This document shows, in pieces, positions 8,376 through 15,249 of a DNA stretch of 19,567 nt. Source of the DNA: JBLHGU01 sp047615875. Its GTDB lineage: Bacteria; Pseudomonadota; Gammaproteobacteria; Arenicellales; CAJQKF01. The first letter of the stretch is position 1, and every line of letters starts with the position of its first letter. The notes below the pieces were generated by a model. It was not told the origin of the DNA. It ran no database searches and saw only the letters and a list, made by a program, of their open reading frames with translations. The stretch lies in contig JBLHGU010000093.1 in the NCBI GenBank assembly GCA_047615875.1, positions 1 to 19,567 on the forward strand, written 5' to 3'. The translations under genes and the position numbers were made by a program.

Positions 8376-8395
8376 CCCAAGTGGAGAAAGATAAC

Positions 8396-9676
8396 ATGAC
8401 ATCAAGAAGAGAATTTATTACACGTGCCGGGGCGGTACTTGGCGCAGGTATGGTTGCTCGATCAGCACTAGCGGCGCTTCCGGAATCTCCCAGCATCAGT
8501 TCCCCGGCAATGCAACCGCCGTTAATGCCGCATGCAGGGCGTCCCTACAATCCAGTAGTGACGCTAAACAGTTGGACATTGCCCTGGCGTATGAACAATG
8601 GGTGGAAGGAATTTCACCTGACTGCGGAACCGGTAGAGCGCGAGATGGCGCCAGGTATGGTGGCGAGATTATGGGGTTATAACGGACAGTCACCTGGGCC
8701 AACAATCGAGTGTGTTGAAGGCGATAAGGTACGTATATTTGTTACTAATCGACTTCCGGAGCACACCACCGTTCACTGGCACGGCATATTGCTGCCAAGT
8801 GGTATGGATGGCGTCGGTGGGCTCTCACAGCCGCATATTCCTGCAGGAAAGACCTACGTATACGAGTTCCAGGTTAATCACTCCGGAACCTTTATGTATC
8901 ACCCTCACGCAGACGAGATGGTACAAATGGCAATGGGCATGATGGGGTTTCTGGTCGTACATCCTAAAGATATTAACTTTATGAAAGTTGACCGTGACTT
9001 TTGCTTTTTAATGGCTGGCTATGACATAGAACCCGGCACTATGAGTCCGCGAATTAACACCATGCTGGACTTCAATCTGTGGGCGTGGAACAGCCGGGTT
9101 TTTCCTGGTATTGACCACCTTGTTTGTGGGCTTGGGGAGCGTGTGCGGGTGCGGATGGGAAATCTCACCATGACAAATCACCCGATTCATGTTCATGGAC
9201 TAAAGTTCGAGGTATCTGGCACCGATGGTGGTTGGGTGCGACCTGAAGCCAGATGGCCAGAGGTCACATCAGATGTTGCTATAGGCCAGATGCGCGCCAT
9301 TGAATTTGACGCAGATGCACCCGGAGACTGGGCTATGCATTGTCATAAATCCCATCACACCATGAATGCCATGGGACATAACGTACCCAATATGATTGGC
9401 GTCGATCAGCGCGTAGTGCAGGACAGCCTGCGTAAGCTTTTACCCGGTTACATGATGATGGGTGAACGAGGTATGGCAGATATGGGTGAAATGGTTATGC
9501 CTCTACCTGATAACACCTTGCCCATGATGACAGGTACGGGCCCGTTTGGGCCCATAGAAATGGGTGGCATGTTTACGGTGCTAAAGATTCGTGAGAATCA
9601 GGCACCAGGTGACTACAGTGATCCAGGTTGGTATCAACACCCACCAGGCACCGTGGCTTACGAATACAAATCTTAA
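8396..9676 (+). CDS. Tat-exported multicopper oxidase, apparently two-domain type with Met-rich tail
   Basis: I start this 426-residue protein at ATG 8396, which has GGAGAAAG in front and gives a clean twin-arginine signal (SRREFI, residues 3-8). The four copper motifs are complete: HWH (127-129), HPH (169-171), H262-P-I-H265-V-H267 and H315-C316-H317 with H321 and M326 completing the type 1 site. Only about 90 residues separate the second and third motifs, too few for the middle cupredoxin domain of CueO or CopA, so this reads as a two-domain oxidase with type 1 copper in domain 2 (type B plan). Residues 350-392 are Met-rich, likely extra Cu(I) binding. Expected role: periplasmic oxidation of Cu(I) to Cu(II). 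Confidence 0.88.
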   Translation: MTSRREFITRAGAVLGAGMVARSALAALPESPSISSPAMQPPLMPHAGRPYNPVVTLNSWTLPWRMNNGWKEFHLTAEPVEREMAPGMVARLWGYNGQSPGPTIECVEGDKVRIFVTNRLPEHTTVHWHGILLPSGMDGVGGLSQPHIPAGKTYVYEFQVNHSGTFMYHPHADEMVQMAMGMMGFLVVHPKDINFMKVDRDFCFLMAGYDIEPGTMSPRINTMLDFNLWAWNSRVFPGIDHLVCGLGERVRVRMGNLTMTNHPIHVHGLKFEVSGTDGGWVRPEARWPEVTSDVAIGQMRAIEFDADAPGDWAMHCHKSHHTMNAMGHNVPNMIGVDQRVVQDSLRKLLPGYMMMGERGMADMGEMVMPLPDNTLPMMTGTGPFGPIEMGGMFTVLKIRENQAPGDYSDPGWYQHPPGTVAYEYKS

Positions 9677-9701
9677 ACAACTAACCAAAGAGAATATATA
9701 C

Positions 9702-10208
9702 ATGAAGACAATCAAAAACCTAGCAGTAGCCTTGACAATGATTCTTGGTATCGGCGCTGTTTCGACTCAAGTTTTTGCTAGTGGAACCCATTCGCACTCA
9801 CATGGTGAACTAGAGAAATTTGATCCAACTGAAAGTGAATTCGGGATGTACCACCCGGATATGAAACCGAATAAGACGGTAGAAATACGCATGGCAGACA
9901 CCATGATGTTTAGCCCGAACGCTATTTCGGTAGAAAAAGGCGATATCGTTTTATTCAAACACACCAACAACGGTGCAATCATGCATGAATTTGTGCTGGG
10001 CACTCCGGGCTCTCTGGACGAACACGCAGAAATGATGAAGAAGTTTCCGGGTATGGAACACGAGGAGCCTTACATGCTCCATGTCGCTCCTGGCAAAACC
10101 GGTCAGATACTTTGGAAGTTCTCAGAATCCGGTACTTTTGCATTCGCTTGCCTCATCCCTGGGCACTACGAAGCGGGGATGAAAGGATCGATTGTAGTAA
10201 AGAGTTAA
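9702..10208 (+). CDS. periplasmic cupredoxin (blue copper protein)
   Basis: The natural start is ATG 9702, giving 168 residues with a signal peptide cut near VFA|SG (residue 27). A His-rich start (HSHSH) follows, then a cupredoxin fold with the full type 1 copper set: His95 (MHEF), Cys150, His155 and Met160 in CLIPGHYEAGMKG. Such proteins carry electrons or bind copper in the periplasm and are regular neighbours of multicopper oxidases and copper efflux genes. It begins 25 bp after the oxidase stop and is probably in the same transcript. A hairpin lies just after its stop. It could pass electrons to or from the cytochrome c at 11617, which is inference. Confidence 0.9.
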   Translation: MKTIKNLAVALTMILGIGAVSTQVFASGTHSHSHGELEKFDPTESEFGMYHPDMKPNKTVEIRMADTMMFSPNAISVEKGDIVLFKHTNNGAIMHEFVLGTPGSLDEHAEMMKKFPGMEHEEPYMLHVAPGKTGQILWKFSESGTFAFACLIPGHYEAGMKGSIVVKS

Positions 10209-10220
10209 TAATAAAAACTA

Positions 10221-10247
10221 ACAGGGGTTGGTACCACCGGCCCCTGT
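10221..10247 (+). terminator. stable nested hairpin after the cupredoxin gene
   Basis: ACAGGGG pairs with CCCCTGT, and inside it GGT pairs with ACC around a 3-nt loop. No T-run follows, so it is not a textbook intrinsic terminator; it may protect the 3' end of the copper mRNA or weaken read-through. Confidence 0.5.
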
Positions 10248-10268
10248 AAAGCTGACGGAATTATTCTA

Positions 10269-11070
10269 GTGCAAATGTTCATTAATTCGATTCATCACTA
10301 CATGGATTCTTCAGCAATTCAATACTTTGATCATGAGCATCTCTGGCTTCATCTGGTGGTTCACTTAGTTCTTGTGATGACGCCAGTGGTGCTCGGCATT
10401 TTGGTTATTGGGTCACTAATACGAACCCTAAGAGCCTACTTAATTCAAAAGCAAGCATCTTTATCAATCGATGAGAAAGAAATTGGATCTCTGCCACGTA
10501 ATGTCCTGGGCTTTATTACTAAATATTCTTTAAGAACTCAGGCTATTTTAGGAGCAGGTGCCTTGTTAACTCTACCGGTAACCTATGCTGGATTAGAGTT
10601 GCCAAAACAAATCATTAACAACGCATTGAGCGCTGAAAGTATAGGTACCTTAACGAATCACACCAATAGCAATCAAATAAACCTGTTATTGATTTTATGC
10701 ACGTTGTATTTGCTCGTTCTAATAGTCAATGGTGGTCTAAAATTTTTCCTAAACTACTATAAAGGGAAGTTATCAGAACGGCTCATTCGTCGGCTAAGGC
10801 TATACATTTTTCACAGGAAGAGAGGGTCAAAAGATTCCGGCAATAGCAACATCGTCCCCGTTCTTTTTCTATACGATCGGTGGCTATCTGGTGATCGAAG
10901 GAAAACTGTCTATTGGCGCTTTGGTGGCGTCACTCGCATCTTATAAAGATCTGGCTCCAGCAATTCGGGAGATGTTTACTTATTATCAGTCATACCAGAA
11001 CTCAAGGGTTCGTTATGATGAAATTTTCGAGTACACAAATAGCAATTCTTCCGTAGCAGAGATTAATTAG
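10269..11070 (+). pseudogene. ABC transporter, permease part with internal deletion and frame change, no ATPase domain
   Basis: The first frame (GTG 10269, to 10946) encodes the N-terminal membrane half of an ABC exporter-type fusion, recognisable to about residue 182 (KGKLSERLIRRLRLYIF). From about 10830 the sequence continues in another frame: PFFFYTIGGYLVIEGKLSIG, then VASLASYKDLAP, to TAG at 11068. These are the segments near the end of the same membrane domain. By comparison with remembered relatives, on the order of 150 residues of membrane domain are missing at the junction, and no Walker A, signature or Walker B motif follows. The gene is therefore non-functional. It sits between the cupredoxin and the MerR-type promoter, and may be residue of an older gene order. 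The family usually exports a lipid or other large substrate. Confidence 0.85.
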
Positions 11071-11089
11071 ATGGCAGCAATCGACCATC

Positions 11090-11120
11090 TTGACCTTGTA
11101 CCTAGTACAGGAATTATGAT
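11090..11120 (+). promoter_or_regulatory. MerR-family promoter/operator before DUF4396
   Basis: TTGACC (11090-11095) and TATGAT (11115-11120) are separated by exactly 19 bp, the over-long spacer that marks MerR/CueR-controlled promoters. Within the spacer lies a perfect dyad TGTAC-CTA-GTACA (11097-11109), and the outer CCT/AGG positions match the general shape of CueR-type operators, though the sequence is not the CueR consensus. A MerR-type regulator is encoded at the end of the operon it would drive, so autoregulation is likely. Confidence 0.8.
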
Positions 11121-11138
11121 GAGGAGGAATTCAACAAC

Positions 11139-11165
11139 ATGATTAATATTTTATGGAAATACTAA
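11139..11165 (+). CDS. possible 8-codon leader peptide overlapping the DUF4396 start
   Basis: ATG 11139 encodes MINILWKY and stops at TAA 11163-11165, overlapping the DUF4396 start at 11153 in another frame. The strong Shine-Dalgarno GAGGAGG (11121-11127) is 11 nt from this ATG but 25 nt from the DUF4396 ATG. It may therefore couple translation by termination and restart, or it may be a remnant of a longer N-terminus. Chance is not excluded. Confidence 0.35.
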   Translation: MINILWKY

Positions 11166-11614
11166 CCAACACCAATCGAAGTTTTACATTTTGGCGTAGC
11201 CTGAAGAACTGGAAACTGAGTGCCAAGAATACGTTCTGGTGCCTGGTCGGCTGTTCAATTGGGGATTTTGGCACAATCGCTTTTTTTCAATTTAACCAGA
11301 TACCCTGGCCAACTCTCGCGATTATGTCCTTGGCCATCGTAAATGGCTTATTGACCAGTATCGCATTAGAGACTTATATCTTACGAAAACAGGGTATGGA
11401 CTTAGCCGAATCATTTAAAACAGCCATGGGAATGAGCATGATTTCTATGATCGGTATGGAGGCGGCAATGAATATAACGGATTGGTATTTAACCGGTGGC
11501 GCATTGTTAACTTGGTGGGTTATTCCCATTATGCTTGCTGCAGGGTTTGTTGCGCCGTGGCCATACAACTACTGGCGACTGCAGAAATGGGGGAAATCCT
11601 GTTGCACTACTTAA
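11153..11614 (+). CDS. DUF4396 membrane protein
   Basis: A 153-residue protein with about four membrane segments. It carries the features I associate with DUF4396: LVGCSIGDFGT (31-41), an ALETYILRKQ segment (71-80), a Met-rich helix AMGMSMISMIGMEAAMN (91-107), and APWPYNYWRL (134-143). It ends in GKSCC. The family is uncharacterised but often sits next to copper or heavy-metal genes; Met and Cys residues in and near the membrane could bind Cu(I), which is inference. First full gene of the MerR-promoter operon; the cytochrome c start follows the stop by 2 bp. The start codon is inferred, since an in-frame TAA lies at 11144. Confidence 0.85.
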   Translation: MEILTNTNRSFTFWRSLKNWKLSAKNTFWCLVGCSIGDFGTIAFFQFNQIPWPTLAIMSLAIVNGLLTSIALETYILRKQGMDLAESFKTAMGMSMISMIGMEAAMNITDWYLTGGALLTWWVIPIMLAAGFVAPWPYNYWRLQKWGKSCCTT

Positions 11615-11616
11615 TA

Positions 11617-12057
11617 ATGTATTTAAAATTTGGATGGATCAATTTATCCTTGTTAGCATTGATGTGGCTTTCATCTGGTGGGTTAATACAATCATCCTAT
11701 GCACAATCTGACCGAGTTACCGATCCCGTAATTCTTCAGCAAGGTCAGAGTTTATTTAGACAGAACTGCGCCGTCTGCCACGGGGGTAACGCGCAAGGTA
11801 ACGTGAAAGACTGGCAAACACCTGGATCAGACGGAAAACTTCCCGCGCCGCCGCTAAATGGGACTGCCCACACTTGGCATCACCCAATCCGAGGTCTGGC
11901 GCAGACTATTCAAAACGGAACAATCGAGATTGGTGGCAGCATGCCACCTTGGCGCGGTAAACTTTCTCAAGATGATACGTTTGCAATTATCGTTTGGCTG
12001 TCATCGCTTTGGCCCGACGATATTTACAATGCCTGGATGGAGCGAAACAGGAACTAA
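11617..12057 (+). CDS. periplasmic monohaem cytochrome c
   Basis: With ATG 11617 the protein is 146 residues: an N-terminal hydrophobic segment ending SSYAQ (signal peptide or anchor, about 8-29), haem motif CAVCH (51-55), and a probable axial Met109 in GGSMPPW, the class I cytochrome c layout seen in copper-island cytochromes. ATG 11588 and a TTG near 11601 preceded by GGGGGA are alternative in-frame starts overlapping DUF4396. The haem motif makes function as an electron carrier secure; the partner is unknown, with the nearby cupredoxin and oxidase as candidates. The stop is 3 bp before the MerR gene. Confidence 0.88.
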   Translation: MYLKFGWINLSLLALMWLSSGGLIQSSYAQSDRVTDPVILQQGQSLFRQNCAVCHGGNAQGNVKDWQTPGSDGKLPAPPLNGTAHTWHHPIRGLAQTIQNGTIEIGGSMPPWRGKLSQDDTFAIIVWLSSLWPDDIYNAWMERNRN

Positions 12058-12060
12058 ACT

Positions 12061-12477
12061 ATGATGACGCGAGGAAAGTTGGCCAGGGCTACTGGTTGTA
12101 ACATTGAAACCGTTCGGTACTACGAAAGAGTCGGACTCTTATCAACGCCTTCGCGGACGTCTTCTGGGTATCGGGTTTATAACGAAGAGCATTTGAACCA
12201 ACTTAATTTTATTCAACATGCAAAAGCGCTCGGATTTCCACCTGAACAAATTCGTGAACTTCTCGAATTATCCGATCATAAAAATAAACGAACTCGCGCC
12301 GATGTGAAAAAACTGACGGAAGTACACATTTCCAATGTGGCGAAAAAAAATCGTGACCTACAAAAAATTAAGAAGAAGTTGGTAGATATATCTTTTTACT
12401 GCGATGGTTCTGATGGAAGTGCTGATAGTTGTCCGATCTTGACTTCTCTTTTTGATCCGAATGACAAATATCAATAA
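12061..12477 (+). CDS. MerR-family metal-responsive regulator
   Basis: A 138-residue MerR protein: winged helix at the N-terminus (ETVRYYERVGLL, 16-27, then SGYRVYNEEHL), an ALGFPPEQIRELL hinge, a dimer helix, and a metal loop with Cys114 and Cys124 followed by PIL. The aligned position that is Ser77 in CueR (monovalent metals) and Cys79 in ZntR (divalent metals) appears to be Arg79 here, in the RADVK context that matches SADVK in CueR. The two Cys are 10 apart rather than 8 as in CueR. The metal sensed is therefore uncertain. Last gene of the operon behind the MerR-type promoter at 11090, which it likely controls. A second ATG at 12064 is an equal start. Confidence 0.9.
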   Translation: MMTRGKLARATGCNIETVRYYERVGLLSTPSRTSSGYRVYNEEHLNQLNFIQHAKALGFPPEQIRELLELSDHKNKRTRADVKKLTEVHISNVAKKNRDLQKIKKKLVDISFYCDGSDGSADSCPILTSLFDPNDKYQ

Positions 12478-12733
12478 GCTATTCCCGCTTTTGATACCTC
12501 CGGCATACTAGAGCAGATAAGAATACATAATTAGGAGTGAATACTATTCTGTTTCAGTTTTGAGATGGGTTTCAAAACCTTTCCGTTTCCTGTAGCCACC
12601 CCAATCCTGGCACTGCTATAGTTTGTTTTTTTAAACGGTTCCAAACGATTTTCCTGATAAACCCTTTGTAACCTGGTTGTCATGGGTATTTCATTTAATT
12701 AGTGTGACGTTGTCACAAACAGAGGTTTTTTAC
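12478..12733. other. intergenic region after the MerR gene
   Basis: No gene is visible. A short GGTTT-CA-AAACC inverted repeat near 12570 followed by TTT is at best a weak terminator for the MerR operon. The right end carries the operator-like dyad listed separately. Confidence 0.4.
12703..12717 (+). promoter_or_regulatory. operator-like perfect dyad before ORF 12734
   Basis: TGTGAC-GTT-GTCACA is a perfect 15-bp palindrome ending 16 bp before the ATG at 12734. It resembles a CRP half-site pair but with a 5-bp rather than 6-bp spacer, so it more likely binds another dimeric repressor. An RBS-like AGAGG lies between it and the ATG. Confidence 0.4.
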
Positions 12734-13066
12734 ATGGCCAGGCCAAAATACACCCTTACTGCAAAGGATAGCGATATCGCCTTTCGTTGGATCTCGCACA
12801 AGCTTAATGATCGGGATCTCACGATTAGCCGGAATACAAAGCAGATCACCACCGCGTGAAAAGCCCTCGATGTCACCACCTTTGGGAAGAAATACAAGAT
12901 GCTCAATGAGTGGGCAGAAACCTATCTCACCACTATTGAATGGAAGAAGTTGAAGGATAGTTACCCTTACCCGGCTGGGACTTTCACCCCGCAAGATGCG
13001 ACGAGCTTTGCTCGGCGCGAAATGACACTTAGTAATCGAGTGTCATGGTCGGTAGGCAATGTGTAG
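12734..13066 (+). pseudogene. orphan ORF of unknown function interrupted by TGA
   Basis: From ATG 12734 (with AGAGG upstream) a single frame of 110 codons reads through to TAG at 13064, broken only by TGA at 12857-12859 (codon 42). The amino acids on both sides look protein-like: a start MARPKYTLTAKDSD, a basic DRDLTISRNTKQ segment, then KALDVTTFGKKYKMLNEWAE after the stop. TGG (Trp) would be restored by one transition. I do not recognise the family. The basic, short character and neighbourhood suggest an island or plasmid-type accessory gene. The last 40 codons look less natural, so a second lesion is possible. Confidence 0.5.
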
Positions 13067-13115
13067 TAGGTGAATACGACTGCAAAAGTCCTGAAAAGCC
13101 GGTAATCTACAAATT

Positions 13116-14489
13116 GTGAAGTCGCCACTCGCAGACCGTACATATCGTAGATTATTCACAGCTCAGATGATAGCGTTAGCTGGAACTGGACTTTCAACAA
13201 TTGCACTAGCGCTTCTAGCCTACGATCTGGCCGGTAGTGACGCCGGCATAGTTCTGGGTACAGCTCTCGCACTAAAGATGGTGGCTTACGTTGGTATCGC
13301 GCCCATTGTGGGTGGGTTTGCCCATCGCCTCCCTCGCAGACGACTTCTCATCGTGCTTGATGTTGCACGCGCGGGGTTTATTCTCTGCCTGCCTTTCGTC
13401 ACTGAAATTTGGCAGATCTATGCCCTGATCTTCGTTCTAAATGCCTGTTCAGCAGGTTTTACCCCAACGTTTCAGGCAACAATACCGGATGTTCTACCTG
13501 ACGAGGCACAATATACCCGTGCTCTATCGTAGTCTCGTTTAGCCTATGATCTTGAGAATCTATTAAGTCCAATCCTTGCGGCCGCTGCACTCATCCTACT
13601 GAGCTATGACGCACTCTTCGCTGTGAATGCGTTGACGTTTATCATTTCGGCTTTGTTGGTATTTTCTGTGCGCCTACCTTCGCCAAAACCCCATGAGCGT
13701 GAGCACGGGATATGGAGCAACATAACCTTCGGTATCCGATCTTATATCAAAACCCCTAGACTACGCGGACTACTAGCCCTTTAGCTTGCCGTATCGACTG
13801 CCGGTGCGATGGTCATTGTAAATACGGTGGTCTATGTCCGCGACTATCTCGGGGGCACAGAAAGTGATACTGCGATTGCGTTTGCCGCAACAGGATCGGG
13901 GTCGATGGTTGTAGCGTTGCTACTGCCACGTTTTCTTAAGCGTCATCCAGACCGTCCATTCATGCTTGCCGGTGGTGTATTTCTTGGCCTCGGGCTTTTG
14001 TTTGGAGTGACTATGCCCAGTTTATTTGGTCTGTTGCCAATATGGTTTGTCCTCGGTGCAGGATCGTCACTAATCCAGACTCCAGCGGGAAGACTACTGA
14101 AAAAATCATCCAACGAAGGTGATAGGCCTACAATTTTTGCTGCGCAGTTTGCCTTGTCACATGCCTGCTGGTTGCTCGCGCACCCACTGGCCGGATGGAT
14201 GGGGGCTACATTCAGCCGAGCCACAGTTTTTACGGTGCTTGCCCTTATTACCCTAATTACAACAGTTGTTGCTGCGGTACTATGGCCGACACATGACCTC
14301 AGTGAGGTCGAGCACATGCATCAACCGATAGAGCATGAGCATTTCCATACGCATGATGAGCACCATCAACACTCACACGAAGGATGGGAGGGGTTGGAAC
14401 CACATCGCCATCCACATACCCATGCTCCCCTGAAACATAAACACACCTATGTCATCGATCTGCACCACCCTGAGTGGCCTAGTCATTAG
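13116..14489 (+). pseudogene. MFS transporter with His-rich C-terminal tail, two in-frame TAG stops
   Basis: One plus-strand frame from GTG 13116 to TAG 14487 encodes a complete major-facilitator protein of about 457 codons with some 12 membrane segments. TAG codons at 13530-13532 and 13782-13784, 84 codons apart, break it into three pieces. The protein sequence on both sides of each stop is continuous and well preserved, so the lesions are recent; TAG would revert to CAG (Gln) or TTG (Leu) by one change. The last 60 residues hold about 20 His in HxH and HHxH clusters, a likely metal-binding cytosolic tail, so the ancestral substrate was probably a divalent cation or metal complex. Nearby intact genes also end with TAG, so read-through is not expected. 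Confidence 0.85.
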
Positions 14490-14555
14490 TTGCTTTTATT
14501 CTTCTACCACCAACAGGCCAGGTGAAAACTGATTTTGGATCTATTTTCAATCCAG

Positions 14556-14592
14556 CAGTCGACCACAGTTACTCTGCACTGGTTACCGACTG
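14556..14592 (+). other. imperfect hairpin between the MFS remnant and the His-rich gene
   Basis: CAGTCG (14556-14561) pairs with CGACTG (14587-14592), and an inner CAGT/ACTG stem nests within it. TTTAGATT follows, so weak termination of the MFS transcript or a leader element for the 14641 gene are both possible. Nothing else is seen in 14490-14640. Confidence 0.35.
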
Positions 14593-14640
14593 TTTAGATT
14601 CCATTGCTCATTCTTACCTCGTTGGGTACACTTCCGCGCT

Positions 14641-15063
14641 ATGCTGCGCGATACAACATTTTCTAAAACGATAACCTGGATACTATTGGTCTCCCTGTGT
14701 GTGGCATTTGCCAGCGGCATCCGGATTCATGCTCACAGCGTCGAGCATTCTCATCCATCGCTTTTTCAGCAAGAGTCCATTGCATCGCTTAACGACGATC
14801 ACTTTCACAGTTTTTCGTCACACCTCTCAATTGATGTTTCTCATAGCTTAGTGGGTCACGACCTGTTCACAGAGGATGCTGCGTCATCTAATGGATTGAT
14901 ACAGAAATTATCGGCGTCACTGGTCCTTCTGTTTCTAGTTTCGGTGTGGTTGTTCCAGTTCGGACACATCGATCGTTTTCTAAAAATACCACCCAATACG
15001 CTTCTGCCGTTAGCTCGGCTACGCTATTTTATTCTCCCCCCCCTTCGAGCACCACCTCGCTAA
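14641..15063 (+). CDS. small His-rich membrane protein of a metal island
   Basis: A 140-residue protein with an N-terminal hydrophobic segment (10-26), a His-rich periplasmic stretch (His30, 32, 36, 38, 54, 56, 61, 68 and 73), a second membrane helix (about 92-107) and a tail LPPLRAPPR. This plan is common beside czc, cop and hup-type metal genes; the His stretch probably binds metal between membrane segments. I cannot name the family. There is no Shine-Dalgarno before ATG 14641, so the start is uncertain or the mRNA leaderless. A strong terminator follows, so it is probably monocistronic. Compare the 5972 protein, which also ends in a PPR-type tail. Confidence 0.65.
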   Translation: MLRDTTFSKTITWILLVSLCVAFASGIRIHAHSVEHSHPSLFQQESIASLNDDHFHSFSSHLSIDVSHSLVGHDLFTEDAASSNGLIQKLSASLVLLFLVSVWLFQFGHIDRFLKIPPNTLLPLARLRYFILPPLRAPPR

Positions 15064-15116
15064 CCCAATGGGTTCGGCTTGCCGGGCTTTCAGTCCCTAG
15101 TTTCCCTCCCCTATAG

Positions 15117-15141
15117 GATGAGTGGAACTCATCATATTTTT
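15117..15141 (+). terminator. intrinsic terminator after the His-rich gene
   Basis: GATGAGT-GGA-ACTCATC is a perfect 7-bp stem with a 3-nt loop, followed by ATATTTTT. It separates the 14641 gene from the HupE-like gene. Confidence 0.75.
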
Positions 15142-15249
15142 ACCTGAACTCGCAACAGAACACTCAATAAATTGGGTGACTTCGATCTATGCGAGTGGAC
15201 ATATCTAAATCATGAACAAGAAATTATCATTCTCTAGGAATATATATCT

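Noticed and set aside
8261..8395. N-terminal extension of the multicopper oxidase upstream of ATG 8396
   Set aside because: It overlaps the outer-membrane factor gene and would bury the twin-arginine signal; ATG 8396 has its own ribosome site.
12703..12717. CRP binding site
   Set aside because: The TGTGA and TCACA halves are 5 bp apart instead of 6, so it is described only as an operator-like dyad.
13116..14489. Stop-codon recoding (amber or opal read-through) to explain in-frame TAG/TGA codons
   Set aside because: Intact-looking neighbours use TAG (5972 gene) and TGA (CusF-like, OMF, asnB) as normal stops, and other lesions here are deletions and frameshifts, so decay is simpler.
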